A DNA stretch of 20,114 nucleotides from Candidatus Zixiibacteriota bacterium (GCA_029933635.1 JAOZNS010000025.1:1-20114); one strand, 5' to 3'; positions 6,740 through 14,940 are shown, counted from the stretch's first letter. The notes: generated by a model from the letters alone, not told the origin. Numbers and translations: made by a program.

Positions 6740-6773
6740 TCAAATGTTAAGCAACTTCAAACGTTAAACACTG
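6740..6773. repeat. Imperfect 17-nt tandem repeat upstream of the formiminotransferase gene
   Basis: TCAAATGTTAAGCAACT (6740-6756) is followed directly by TCAAACGTTAAACACTG (6757-6773); 12 of 17 positions agree and the cores are TCAAAyGTTAArCA. It lies about 65-100 nt before the start codon, a suitable place for a tandem operator. No regulator can be named. Confidence 0.35.
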
Positions 6774-6837
6774 CATTTGATATCCGAAGGTTCACTTTTT
6801 TCTAAATCCTACACTAATTGCAAGAAGGGTTCAAAAA

Positions 6838-8367
6838 ATGGCAAAGATCGTGGAATGTGTTCCCAATTTCAGTGAAGGAAGAAGACCTGAGGTGATCGAA
6901 GCCATTCTGGCAGAGATCAAATCAGTGGATGGGGTGTTGCTTTTAGACAAGGAGATGGATAGGGATCACAATCGAGCGGTGATATCCTTTGTTGGAGGTC
7001 CGGATGAGGTTAAATCTGCCGCCTTTAAAGCCATGGCCAAAGCCACTCAGATGATTAATATGGAGAAACATAGGGGTGAGCATCCTCGAATGGGGGCAAC
7101 GGATGTGGTTCCCTTCATTCCCATCTCCGGGGTCACCATGCAAGATTGCGTGGTTTTGGCTGAGCAGTTGGGAAAGGAGGTGGGGGAGAAACTCCAAATT
7201 CCCGTTTATCTATACGAATCGGCGGCAAAAAGACCGGATCGGGTTAACTTGGCAGATGTGAGGCGAGGAGAATATGAAGGGATCAAGGCAGAGATAGAGA
7301 CAAATCCAGACAGAAAGCCGGATTTTGGTCCAGCTAAGATGCATCCGACAGCCGGCGCAGTTGCCATCGGCGCAAGGATGCCTTTGATCGCCTTCAACGT
7401 GTATCTGGGAACTCCCTACGTAGGAGTTGCCAAGAAGATCGCTAAATCCATCAGATTCTCCGGTGGAGGCTTGAGATACTGCAAAGCTTTGGGGTTCGAG
7501 ATCAAAGAAAGGGGTTTGGCTCAGATCTCTATGAATCTGGTCAATTATCGCAAGACCCCCATCTTTCGTGTTTTTGAGATGATAAAAGCCGAGGCGGAAA
7601 GATATGGCGTTCCTATCGTATCCAGTGAAATAGTTGGTTTGACCCCTCAGGATGCTCTCTTAGATGTGGCGGACTTTTATCTTCGCCTGGAGAATTTCAA
7701 AAAAGATCAGGTCTTGGAGAATAAACTCATGACTTTTGCCGGAGGAGAGAAGGGAGGTTTGGAGGCATTTGTAGATCAGGTGGCTTCATCCTCTCCGGCC
7801 CCGGGTGGAGGTAGCGTAGCCGCCGCCTGCGGGGCTCTGGCGGGCGCCCTTTCATCCATGGTTTGCCGGCTAACCATAGGAAAGAAGAGATTTAAAGATG
7901 TGACCGACGAGTTAAAAGAGGTTTTGGGAAAAGCAGAGGATGTTCGAAAACGGATGGAGGAGTTCATCGTCAAGGACGCAGGAAGTTTTGATAAGGTGAT
8001 GGAAGCCATGAAACTTCCCAAATACACCGATGAGGAAAAAAAGAGACGAAATCAGGCGATTCAGGAGGCAACCAAAGGGGCTATATCGGTCCCGCTTCAG
8101 GTGATGGAGACCGGATTGGAAGCGCTCAAATTGAGCCAGATTGTGGTTGAAAAAGGAAATCCCAATATGATCTCGGATGCAGGTGTTGCGGCACTTACGG
8201 CCAAAACGGCGGTTGAGGGAGCTTACCTAAACGTCAGAATAAATTTGAATTCCATTGAGGACCAGAACTTTGTGATCCTGACCAAACAGAAGGCAGATGC
8301 TTTGAAGAAAGAGGCTTTGCTTTTGGCGGAGGAGATTGGGAAAAAGGTGGAGGATAGATTAACTTAA
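6838..8367 (+). CDS. Bifunctional glutamate formiminotransferase / formimidoyl-THF cyclodeaminase
   Basis: A fusion of the two FTCD activities in 509 residues. The formiminotransferase part spans about 1-300, begins IVECVPNFSEGRRPEVIEA and carries EHPRMGATDVVPF, whose His82 coincides with the catalytic His of known enzymes. LVNYRKTPIFRVFE and VGLTPQDALLD close that domain. The cyclodeaminase part (about 305-509) starts FVDQVASSSPAPGGGSVAA and ends with NPNMISDAGVAALTAKTAVE, the cyclodeaminase/FchA pattern. Formimino groups from histidine breakdown are passed to tetrahydrofolate, and ammonia is released to give 5,10-methenyl-THF. The start is supported by AAGAAGGG 8 nt upstream. No hutH, hutU or hutI is adjacent, so the source of formiminoglutamate is not visible here. 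Confidence 0.94.
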   Translation: MAKIVECVPNFSEGRRPEVIEAILAEIKSVDGVLLLDKEMDRDHNRAVISFVGGPDEVKSAAFKAMAKATQMINMEKHRGEHPRMGATDVVPFIPISGVTMQDCVVLAEQLGKEVGEKLQIPVYLYESAAKRPDRVNLADVRRGEYEGIKAEIETNPDRKPDFGPAKMHPTAGAVAIGARMPLIAFNVYLGTPYVGVAKKIAKSIRFSGGGLRYCKALGFEIKERGLAQISMNLVNYRKTPIFRVFEMIKAEAERYGVPIVSSEIVGLTPQDALLDVADFYLRLENFKKDQVLENKLMTFAGGEKGGLEAFVDQVASSSPAPGGGSVAAACGALAGALSSMVCRLTIGKKRFKDVTDELKEVLGKAEDVRKRMEEFIVKDAGSFDKVMEAMKLPKYTDEEKKRRNQAIQEATKGAISVPLQVMETGLEALKLSQIVVEKGNPNMISDAGVAALTAKTAVEGAYLNVRINLNSIEDQNFVILTKQKADALKKEALLLAEEIGKKVEDRLT

Positions 8368-8382
8368 GACCTAATAAAACGC

Positions 8383-9213
8383 ATGCAAAAAAGATGGATA
8401 GATCTGCATATCCACACCACTGCCTCTGATAGCTTGCTCACCCCAGAGGAGGTGGTGGAAATTGCCAAGAAATTGGGGCTTTGGGCCATCTCCATCACCG
8501 ATCACGACGCCATCGATGGATATCTTTCTGCCAAGAAGAGGGCGGAGGACTTAGGAATCGAACTTATCCCAGCAGTGGAACTTTCCGTCACCTATAAGGG
8601 CGAAGATTTTCATCTTTTGGGATATTTGATCGAGTGTGAAAATCCCGAATTCTTAAAGAAGATAAATAGCTTTCAGCAGGAGCGGCGAGATCGAGGGGAG
8701 AAGATGGTGGAAAAATTAAATGAGATGGGCATAGACCTGAGCATGGATACGGTAAGAAAGATAGTGGGCGAGGGCTCGGTTGGAAGACCTCACTTGGCTG
8801 ATGCTCTTCTTAAGGAGGAGTTTGTTCATACCTATGAGGAGGCTTTTGCCAGATATTTAGGTTATCATGCTCCAGCTTACGTTCCTAAAAAATTTCTGAC
8901 TCCTCAGGAAGGAATCGATCTGATCCATCTGGTTCGAGGGGTGGCAGTTTTAGCTCATCCTGGAACCTGTAGATCACAACAGGCCATCTACGATTTTTTA
9001 TCATTGGGTTTGGATGGAATTGAAGCCTATCATCCCAAACATAATAGAGAGATGGTTCAGCACTACATAAATTTAGCCAAGAAACTGGGTTTAATTTATA
9101 CCGGTGGTTCGGACTGTCATGGAAAAAGAGGGGGCAAAATTTTAATCGGGACGGTCAAAGTCCCGTATCGTTGCTTGGAGATGTTGCGAAAGGTGAAAGA
9201 GGAAAATTATTGA
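8383..9213 (+). CDS. PHP-domain phosphoesterase (RNase AM / 3',5'-nucleotide phosphatase type)
   Basis: A 276-residue PHP protein with the whole metal-binding set: DLHIHTTASD (H9, H11, D16), SITDHD (D40, H41), AVELS (E66), GRPHLA (H137), LAHPG (H192), EAYHPKH and GSDCHG (D244, H246). This order, with an insertion around 90-170, matches the YciV/RnaAM and nucleoside 3',5'-bisphosphate phosphatase group. Members act on short RNA 5' ends or on pAp-type nucleotides, using several metal ions. The gene starts 15 nt after the formiminotransferase stop and is probably cotranscribed, although its own ribosome-binding site is poor. A terminator-like hairpin follows. The exact substrate cannot be read from the sequence. 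Confidence 0.88.
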   Translation: MQKRWIDLHIHTTASDSLLTPEEVVEIAKKLGLWAISITDHDAIDGYLSAKKRAEDLGIELIPAVELSVTYKGEDFHLLGYLIECENPEFLKKINSFQQERRDRGEKMVEKLNEMGIDLSMDTVRKIVGEGSVGRPHLADALLKEEFVHTYEEAFARYLGYHAPAYVPKKFLTPQEGIDLIHLVRGVAVLAHPGTCRSQQAIYDFLSLGLDGIEAYHPKHNREMVQHYINLAKKLGLIYTGGSDCHGKRGGKILIGTVKVPYRCLEMLRKVKEENY

Positions 9214-9296
9214 GCAAGCCTTGTCAAAAATTTTCTCCCGGCTTCCCTCTGGAAGAAAGAACGGTTTACTCCAAAGCATTTACTCTGAAGGGAAAA

Positions 9297-9357
9297 GGGC
9301 GTTTAAAAAAGAGAGCTTCGCCTCGAAGAATCCCAAGGCGTCTTTAAGCCCGTTTTT
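9297..9357 (+). terminator. Terminator-like hairpin after the PHP gene
   Basis: GGGC-g-TTTAAA (9297-9307) can pair with TTTAA-GCCC (9343-9351), and five T follow (9353-9357). A small inner hairpin CTTCG/CGAAG (9316-9320, 9324-9328) sits inside. This would end the formiminotransferase-PHP transcript. Confidence 0.5.
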
Positions 9358-9379
9358 CCAATTTTGAAGGAGAGATATG

Positions 9380-11278
9380 ATGAAAAAAATTCTATTTCTT
9401 GTCTTTTTATTTTTTGTCTTTCAAAATGTACAAGCCGAAAGCCAGAAGGTGAGCCAGGCTTACCAAAGTCATCTTATAGAAAGGGTAAGAGAGATTTTTT
9501 CAATGAGGGAGCCGAAGCTTGAACATCCCCTCTGTGCCACCCCCATTTTTCTGGAGGTAAAAGCCAATTGGGATAAGCTTTCTACCAGAACCAGAAAGAT
9601 GCTGAAATCGTATATCGGAAGGCCAACCTTTAATTTTTCGGAGTATACTTACGATACTCCACAGGGTCATTTCAAGATTCACTACACCAGAGAGGGAGAC
9701 AGCGCGGTTTATCAGCCAGATGTGGATGATAATTTTAACGGTCACCCGGATTGGGTGGATACCGTGGGGATGGTTCTGGAACATGTTTGGGAAAAGGAGA
9801 TCGATAATTTAGGCTTCAAGCAACCTCCGGATGACGGCTGGTATCCTGATACCGGGAGTAATGGAGGGGATGAGAGGTATGATGTATATTTACTTAATTT
9901 GGGATCGGACTTCCTGGGTTACACCCAGGAAGAGCAATTTCTCCCATCACCATCATTTTCTGCCACCAGCTATATCGTCCTTGATAATGACTATGTTGGT
10001 TACGGGTCAAGGCACTCAAGGAGGGAGTGGCTGGAGGTTACCTTTGCCCATGAGTTCTTTCATGCCATTCAGATGGGCTATGATGGGACCGAGTATGCGC
10101 ATGAAGACGAAACTCCCAAATTTTACTGGATGGAGATGTCTGCCGTCTGGATGGAGGAGATGGTGTATGATAATATAAATGATTACCTGGGTTATCTATC
10201 TTCTTTTTTCAATCATCCCGAGTGGTCGCTTACGACTTTTAGTTTAGAAAGAATAATGCCGGATAGTGCCTATCATTCCTACGGTTCCTGTGTGTGGCCC
10301 TTGTATCTTTCGGAAAGAGTTTATCCTAAGGTTCCAGCAGGATTTGATACCTCCATCATCAAGGAGATTTGGGAGGAGTGTGCCAAGGTTCAAGGGAACA
10401 ATGCCATTGCCTATCCCAACGGTCCCTCAGCCACCGATATAGCCTTGGAGAGGAGAGGAACCACCTTTGAGGAGGTCTTCAGAGAATTTACCGTATGGAA
10501 TTATTTCACCGGGGCAAGAGCCCGAACCCAGCTTTTTTACTCCGAAGGTGATCTTTTCCCAGAGATCGAGGTGCAGGCTTCCCACCCACCTCCTGATTAT
10601 CCCATCTACTTCCCTTCTGGAGCAAATCCTCCCCATGGCTTGGGATCGAACTACATAATCTTTAAGCCCAAAGAGGAGAGGGGAGGGGTAAAACTTTCCT
10701 TTTCGCCCGCCAGCGAAGAGTATGATTTCGAACTTTCAGCCATAGGATATAACAAAGAAGTTTACCAACCGGTCAGCCACCAATTTCAGATTAACCACCA
10801 AACCGGTTCGGCTGAGACGGATGTTTACGATTGGACCTTCTATAACGAGATAATATTGATTCCCGCTGCGGTTAGTCGAGACGGGAATTCTTATTTTCCA
10901 TACACATATTCAGCCGAATATGATAGTTCCCTTCACGGAGAACATCCTTTTCCGGAAGGGGACTGGATAGGACAGAATTTTCCCAATCCCTTTATCATAA
11001 GAAGCCCTTCAGATTCCACCTATTTCCCATTCATCTTATCTTCTGTCAGCAGAGTTGAAATCAACGTGTTCACGGTTTCAGGAGAGTTGGTTTGGTATTA
11101 TCCTCCCCCGGAGAAGGAGGATGAGGAATGGACCATTGGGGAATACACCAAACGGGGCAGATGTCCTGGATGGGATGGAAAAAATCAAAAGGGCGAATAT
11201 GTATCCTCAGGTGTTTATCTCTTCCAGGTGAAGACCAAAAACTCCGCCGTGATCAAAAAGATGGCGGTTATCAAGTGA
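9380..11278 (+). CDS. Secreted putative zinc metalloprotease (MXAN_6640-like) with FlgD-like/T9SS-type C-terminal domain
   Basis: About 632 residues beginning with a signal peptide (MKKILFLVFLFFVFQNVQA). Two ATGs are adjacent (9377, 9380); the second is 7 nt from AAGGAG and preferred. Counting from the first Met, the central region holds HFKIHYT (98-104), a DxDxNxxxxWVDxV segment near 116-130, DERYDVYLLNLG and then TFAHEFFHAIQMGYDG. The zinc motif HEFFH is at 225-229, and a downstream Glu253 in WMEMSAVWMEE is a likely third ligand. This layout is that of the MXAN_6640-type putative metalloproteases. The last ~90 residues contain GQNFPNPF, VFTVSGELVW, WDGKNQKGEYVSSGVYLF and KKMAVIK, a FlgD-like Ig fold used as a T9SS sorting tail. 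Its stop overlaps the start of the next gene. Confidence 0.82.
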   Translation: MKKILFLVFLFFVFQNVQAESQKVSQAYQSHLIERVREIFSMREPKLEHPLCATPIFLEVKANWDKLSTRTRKMLKSYIGRPTFNFSEYTYDTPQGHFKIHYTREGDSAVYQPDVDDNFNGHPDWVDTVGMVLEHVWEKEIDNLGFKQPPDDGWYPDTGSNGGDERYDVYLLNLGSDFLGYTQEEQFLPSPSFSATSYIVLDNDYVGYGSRHSRREWLEVTFAHEFFHAIQMGYDGTEYAHEDETPKFYWMEMSAVWMEEMVYDNINDYLGYLSSFFNHPEWSLTTFSLERIMPDSAYHSYGSCVWPLYLSERVYPKVPAGFDTSIIKEIWEECAKVQGNNAIAYPNGPSATDIALERRGTTFEEVFREFTVWNYFTGARARTQLFYSEGDLFPEIEVQASHPPPDYPIYFPSGANPPHGLGSNYIIFKPKEERGGVKLSFSPASEEYDFELSAIGYNKEVYQPVSHQFQINHQTGSAETDVYDWTFYNEIILIPAAVSRDGNSYFPYTYSAEYDSSLHGEHPFPEGDWIGQNFPNPFIIRSPSDSTYFPFILSSVSRVEINVFTVSGELVWYYPPPEKEDEEWTIGEYTKRGRCPGWDGKNQKGEYVSSGVYLFQVKTKNSAVIKKMAVIK

Positions 11279-11829
11279 CCTTTCCAGTCAGAAAGCTTGC
11301 CTGGATGGGGGTTTTGATCTCCTTAGCCATCGCTTTGAAGCTTCCCCTCCTTTCCGTTCCCAATGTGGAGTTCTTCAGTTTCATAGTCTTTTCCTCTGGA
11401 TATCTTCTGGGCATGATTGAGGGGATGATTGTAGGGGTGGTCTCTATCTCAATCTATACCACCATCGTCACCCCTTATGGTCTCCCTCCTTTTCCCATTG
11501 CAATTGCCCAAATTTTCTCCATGGCTCTGATAGGATTTGCTGGAGGATTGGTGTCTAAATTTGATTTCTGGACCTTAAAAAGCGGTTCCTCGTTCCCATC
11601 ACTTCTCTCCTTTCTTGTCTTTGGAATCTCTGGTTTGATCCTCACCATCGTCTATGATCTTTTTACCAATCTGGCTGTGGCATTTGTTACGGGTCAGTTC
11701 CTGCCGGTGATGATTGCCGCCATTCCTTTTTCACTCATTCACATTCTCTCCAATATCATAATTTATGTGGTCCTCACCCCGCTTCTTTTAAGGATGTCTG
11801 AGATTCAGTTTGGGAGAATTCAAAGTTAA
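11275..11829 (+). CDS. ECF transporter S-component-like membrane protein
   Basis: A very hydrophobic 184-residue protein with about five or six TM segments. The GTG start at 11275 overlaps the upstream stop (GTGA), indicating translational coupling; an ATG at 11305 is the alternative. Features typical of ECF S components include an N-terminal helix ending in PNVEFFSFIVFSSGYLLG, a MIVGVVSISIYT helix, and AQIFSMALIGFAGGLVSKF. The C-terminal region keeps a YDLFTNLAVAFV segment. S components bind a vitamin or metal at the outer face of the inner membrane and work with EcfA/EcfA'/EcfT, none of which are encoded here. It could use a shared energising module encoded elsewhere. Substrate unknown. Confidence 0.7.
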   Translation: MTFPVRKLAWMGVLISLAIALKLPLLSVPNVEFFSFIVFSSGYLLGMIEGMIVGVVSISIYTTIVTPYGLPPFPIAIAQIFSMALIGFAGGLVSKFDFWTLKSGSSFPSLLSFLVFGISGLILTIVYDLFTNLAVAFVTGQFLPVMIAAIPFSLIHILSNIIIYVVLTPLLLRMSEIQFGRIQS

Positions 11830-11836
11830 TAGGGGT

Positions 11837-11859
11837 CCCAGAGCAAAAAACAGTCTGGG
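11837..11859 (+). terminator. Weak hairpin after the S-component gene
   Basis: CCCAGA and TCTGGG enclose an 11-nt A-rich loop, 8 nt after the stop codon of the S-component gene. Only three T follow, so termination would be inefficient. Confidence 0.3.
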
Positions 11860-11990
11860 TTTGAAGAGTGAGGCTTTTTGGTGCTTTCGTCTTTCTCCAA
11901 GGCAAGCTCAGGATCGCATAAGGTCAAACAAAGACTTTTTGGATCGTCTTGACCTGATCAAGATCCGTCCGGCTTAGAGGAGTGAAACGC

Positions 11991-12116
11991 ATGATGGATG
12001 CCAAAAGGATTCTATGTCGGAAAGGGCTATTTGAGAGTTCGCCCTTCTGCCTTTTACGCAATTTCAGGATGGAATCTGGAAACGTTCTTTTTGAAAAAAA
12101 GTGCAAATGTTCCTAA
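11991..12116 (+). CDS. Possible small ORF, 41 residues (doubtful)
   Basis: ATG at 11991 has AGAGGAG 8 nt upstream, one of the better ribosome-binding sites in the window. The frame encodes MMDAKRILCRKGLFESSPFC, continues with an Arg/Asn-rich stretch and ends FEKKCKCS. It has four cysteines, no hydrophobic helix and no recognised family. A longer overlapping frame (ATG 11998, 67 codons) has a poorer start. The AAGGGC/GCCCTT hairpin lies within it. It may be only a chance frame in a structured spacer. Confidence 0.2.
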   Translation: MMDAKRILCRKGLFESSPFCLLRNFRMESGNVLFEKKCKCS

Positions 12117-12247
12117 CTTCTTCTCTTGTCTTCCTCACTTAAAATCAAAATGGTATGAAGAAGTGAGAAATAAAGTCGATAAAAAAATATATCGAAGTTA
12201 AAAAGAAAAGCATCGAGCCCACTTAAGACGAATATGCAAAAAATAAC

Positions 12248-13195
12248 ATGATGATTTTGAGAAAGATCCTTTTTGGTATTTTAATTCTGCTTCTATTGGG
12301 AAAAGTTGCTTTTTCCGAGGAGAAGAGGATTGTCATCGTAAAAAGCAGCAGCTCCCCCTCCTTTCAGTCAGCAACTGACGGCGTCAAAAAACAGATCAAA
12401 AAAGGCGACCTCCAGCCGGTGTTCATAGAATATGACCTTTCCTCTGATTTATCAGATGAACAACAATTAATAAGGGGAATAAGAGAGAAGAAACCAGACC
12501 TGATCGTGACTGTCGGTTCGAAATCGACCGCCCTTGTCTCCAGGAATATCACCGACATTCCAATAGTTTTCTCCGATGTACTAAATCCGGTATCAAGTGG
12601 ATTTGTTCGGAGCATGTGGTCGTCAGGAGGCAATCTGACCGGAGCCTCGTTAGATATCCCGGTGAAGATACAGATGGAGAAATTCAAGCTGATCGTTCCG
12701 GGAATCAAAAGAATTGGGGTGCTCTTTACCCGGGACTCCCAACCTGTGGTTACGGAAGCCAAGAGGATCTGTGAGGAGATCGGATTGGAATTGGTTCCGG
12801 TATCAGTCTCTTCGGAAAAGGAGATACCCGAAGCGATAGAGGACCTGGGTAAAAGGATCGACGGCTTGTGGGCGGTGGCAGATACCCTCATCCTCACTCC
12901 CCAATCGACCGAATACCTGCTCCTTTACACCTTACGAAATGGCCTTCCGTTTATGGGACCATTTGCCTCCTTCGTCAAGGCGGGAGCGCTTTTCACTCTG
13001 GCTTGGGATGATAAAGATGTGGGCAGACAGTCAGGTGAGTTAGCCTTGAGGGTGCTTAATGGCGAAGATCCCAAGGGGATTCCTATCACCACTCCACGGA
13101 TGATCTATTTGATTTTGAACCTGAGAACAGCCGAGCAGATCAACTTAAAGATTTCACCTCAGATCGTGAGCGTAGCCAAGGAGGTTTACCAATGA
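12248..13195 (+). CDS. Periplasmic ABC-type substrate-binding protein (PF04392-like)
   Basis: 315 residues beginning with a hydrophobic signal peptide (about 1-23, ending VAFSEEK). The mature part has the two-lobed layout of the ABC_sub_bind (PF04392) family. Lobe one contains RIVIVKSSSSPSFQSA, PDLIVTVGSKSTALV and IPIVFSDVLNPVSSG. NLTGASLDIP, IGVLFTRDSQP, DGLWAVADTLIL and AGALFTLAWDDKDVGRQSGE follow. No ABC permease or ATPase is adjacent. Its stop overlaps the start of a membrane histidine kinase (ATGA), which suggests a ligand-sensing subunit for that kinase rather than a transport component. The ribosome-binding site is weak. Ligand unknown; the family is linked mostly to amino acids or small organic compounds. 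Confidence 0.86.
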   Translation: MMILRKILFGILILLLLGKVAFSEEKRIVIVKSSSSPSFQSATDGVKKQIKKGDLQPVFIEYDLSSDLSDEQQLIRGIREKKPDLIVTVGSKSTALVSRNITDIPIVFSDVLNPVSSGFVRSMWSSGGNLTGASLDIPVKIQMEKFKLIVPGIKRIGVLFTRDSQPVVTEAKRICEEIGLELVPVSVSSEKEIPEAIEDLGKRIDGLWAVADTLILTPQSTEYLLLYTLRNGLPFMGPFASFVKAGALFTLAWDDKDVGRQSGELALRVLNGEDPKGIPITTPRMIYLILNLRTAEQINLKISPQIVSVAKEVYQ

Positions 13196-14877
13196 GATTA
13201 AGTCTTCCCCAGATGCATTTGAGCCTGAAGACGAAATTCGTTTTGATCATCTCTCTTTTGATATCGGTCACATCGATCATCCTAAGTGTCTTTTTGATCG
13301 AAAGACAGAGCTTATTGATCCAGACAGAATTGGAAAAGAGGGGGGAATCGCTGGTTAGAAACCTGGCTCACACCAGCGAATACGGAGTGCTGGTGGAGAG
13401 CAAACATCTGCTGGCTAATCTAATGAAGGGGCTTTTTCAGGAGGAGGATGTTGTTTATATCATAATTCAAGATAAGAGGGGAGACATCTTGACCGAGTGG
13501 AATCGCGCTGAGGAGTTGCGTCCTTCCTTTCAGGCCCGAAAATTACAGGTGGTAAAGGAGCTCTTTAAAGAGAAGGGTCCAGCCAAAAGATACTTCACCG
13601 TGGGGGGAAAGGAGTATTACAACTTCAGCTTTCCCATCAAAACCACCCGGGTGGAAAGATCCAAAGAGGAGGTGGGGCTTCTTCTTGAGATGAAGAAGGG
13701 TCTGGTCACCAGAGAGGAAGAAATAGGGACCGCTCAAATAGGGATGTGTCTGGAGCACATGCGTAAGGAAATTTCTGATATGAAAAGAATGGTGGTATTG
13801 TTAACCATACTGGCCATAGGTGTGGGGATTTTGTTAACCATCTTTTTGGTCAACATATTCATTAAACCGGTGAAAAGATTGGTTCAAGCCACGGAGAAGG
13901 TGGCAGGTGGGGATCTATCCCAGAAGGTTGAGGTGACCACCAGGGATGAAATCGGCACGTTGGCCTCTTCGTTCAATAGAATGATCACCTCACTGGAGGA
14001 ATCCAGAGCCAGGATTGAGGAATATAATCGAACCTTAGAAAATAAGGTCAAGGAAAGAACCGCAGAACTGGAGGAGGCTTTAAAGACTCTAAAGGAAACT
14101 CAATCTCAATTGATTCAGGTAGAAAAGATGGCTGCGGTGGGGCAACTTGCTGCTGGAGTCGCTCACGAGCTGAATAACCCCTTAGGGGGAATTCTGGGAT
14201 ATTCCCAGTTCGCCATAGAAAAGATCAACCAGAAGCCAATCTCCGGATTCAACCAGGAAGATGCCAAAACCATTTTGCAATACCTGAAGGATATAGAGGG
14301 ACAGACCAAACGGTGTCGTTCCATCATTCAGAACCTTCTGAAATTCAGTCGGGCTTCTCGAAGGGAGGAGTTTGGCCAAACGGACGTGAACTCGGTCCTG
14401 AAAGATACCTTTTCGTTCATAAGGCACCCGGTGGAAAAGGGTAAGATTAGACTGGTGGAGAAGTTGGCAGACTCTTTGCCGAAGATCAAGGGACACCCTG
14501 GACAGCTTCAGCAGGTCTTCACCAATTTGATCTTGAATGCAGTTCAAGCCATGCCGGAGGGAGGCATTCTGACGGTGGAGAGCAGATTGAGGGAGTATCC
14601 TAACGCGGTGGAGATATCTTTCACCGATACGGGGGAGGGAATCCCGGAGGAGAACTTGGACAAAATATTCGAACCCTTTTTCACCACCAAGAAAGTGGGA
14701 GAGGGAACCGGATTGGGACTTTCGGTAAGCTACGGCTTAATCAAAAATCATGGAGGGGAGATCAGGGTAAAAAGCAAGAAAAAGCAAGGAACCACCTTTA
14801 CGGTGATCCTTCCTATCTCAAAGCAACAGATTACTTCGAAACAAAAAGATGAAAGCATCGTGACGATCAACCGATAA
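13192..14877 (+). CDS. Membrane sensor histidine kinase (TM-periplasmic sensor-TM-HAMP-HisKA-HATPase)
   Basis: 561 residues. TM1 is about 14-36 and TM2 about 200-222, with a ~165-residue extracytoplasmic sensor between them. HAMP spans about 223-275 (KPVKRLVQATEKVAGGDLS). A coiled coil (275-312) leads to the H-box AAGVAHELNNPLGG with phospho-acceptor His325. The ATP domain has the N-box NLILNAVQAM (445-454), DTGEGIP (479-485), the F-box IFEPFFTT and GEGTGLGLS (503-511). All catalytic boxes are intact. The start overlaps the stop of the upstream binding protein (ATGA), and a single-domain receiver follows after a 63-nt gap. The kinase probably reads the ligand state of the binding protein and phosphorylates the downstream receivers. 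Confidence 0.94.
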   Translation: MRLSLPQMHLSLKTKFVLIISLLISVTSIILSVFLIERQSLLIQTELEKRGESLVRNLAHTSEYGVLVESKHLLANLMKGLFQEEDVVYIIIQDKRGDILTEWNRAEELRPSFQARKLQVVKELFKEKGPAKRYFTVGGKEYYNFSFPIKTTRVERSKEEVGLLLEMKKGLVTREEEIGTAQIGMCLEHMRKEISDMKRMVVLLTILAIGVGILLTIFLVNIFIKPVKRLVQATEKVAGGDLSQKVEVTTRDEIGTLASSFNRMITSLEESRARIEEYNRTLENKVKERTAELEEALKTLKETQSQLIQVEKMAAVGQLAAGVAHELNNPLGGILGYSQFAIEKINQKPISGFNQEDAKTILQYLKDIEGQTKRCRSIIQNLLKFSRASRREEFGQTDVNSVLKDTFSFIRHPVEKGKIRLVEKLADSLPKIKGHPGQLQQVFTNLILNAVQAMPEGGILTVESRLREYPNAVEISFTDTGEGIPEENLDKIFEPFFTTKKVGEGTGLGLSVSYGLIKNHGGEIRVKSKKKQGTTFTVILPISKQQITSKQKDESIVTINR

Positions 14878-14892
14878 AAAGAAAGGGGCGAA

Positions 14893-14928
14893 GATAAAGT
14901 TCGTTTTTGAATTTTGCAAGAACTTATC
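14893..14928 (+). promoter_or_regulatory. Hairpin between the kinase and response-regulator genes
   Basis: GATAaAGTTC (14893-14902) pairs with GAACTTATC (14920-14928) with one bulged A. The hairpin ends 12 nt before the receiver-gene ATG, next to its AGGGGAG ribosome-binding site, and could tune its translation relative to the kinase. Confidence 0.35.
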
Positions 14929-14940
14929 TGAGGGGAGTCC

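Larger units (their letters stand above)
11830..12247. other. Dyad-rich intergenic region upstream of the signalling cluster
   Basis: 418 nt without a convincing conserved gene. Perfect inverted repeats: CCCAGA/TCTGGG (11837-11842, 11854-11859); AGGTC/GACCT continued by AAGAC/GTCTT (11921-11935 with 11946-11955, 5-nt bulge); TCTTGA/TCAAGA (11947-11952, 11958-11963); AAGGGC/GCCCTT (12022-12027, 12041-12046); CTCACTT/AAGTGAG (12134-12140, 12161-12167). The AGGTC and TCTTGA stems share bases and are mutually exclusive. No B12, c-di-GMP or other riboswitch consensus was recognised. The last 100 nt are AT-rich, suitable for a promoter. Confidence 0.45.

Noticed and set aside
11128..11274. Upstream extension of the S-component frame to an ATG at 11128
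   Set aside because: It overlaps 150 nt of the protease C-terminal domain in another frame and encodes a soluble, non-homologous stretch; the overlapping GTG at 11275 is the natural start.
11998..12201. 67-codon plus-strand frame in the spacer before the binding-protein gene
   Set aside because: Its ATG is about 15 nt from the AGAGGAG element, the sequence resembles no family, and an overlapping 41-codon frame has better spacing; neither is well supported.
12364..12897. Minus-strand open frame of 177 codons inside the binding-protein gene
   Set aside because: It is antisense to a well-supported gene, with low-complexity Ser/Ile content typical of shadow frames.
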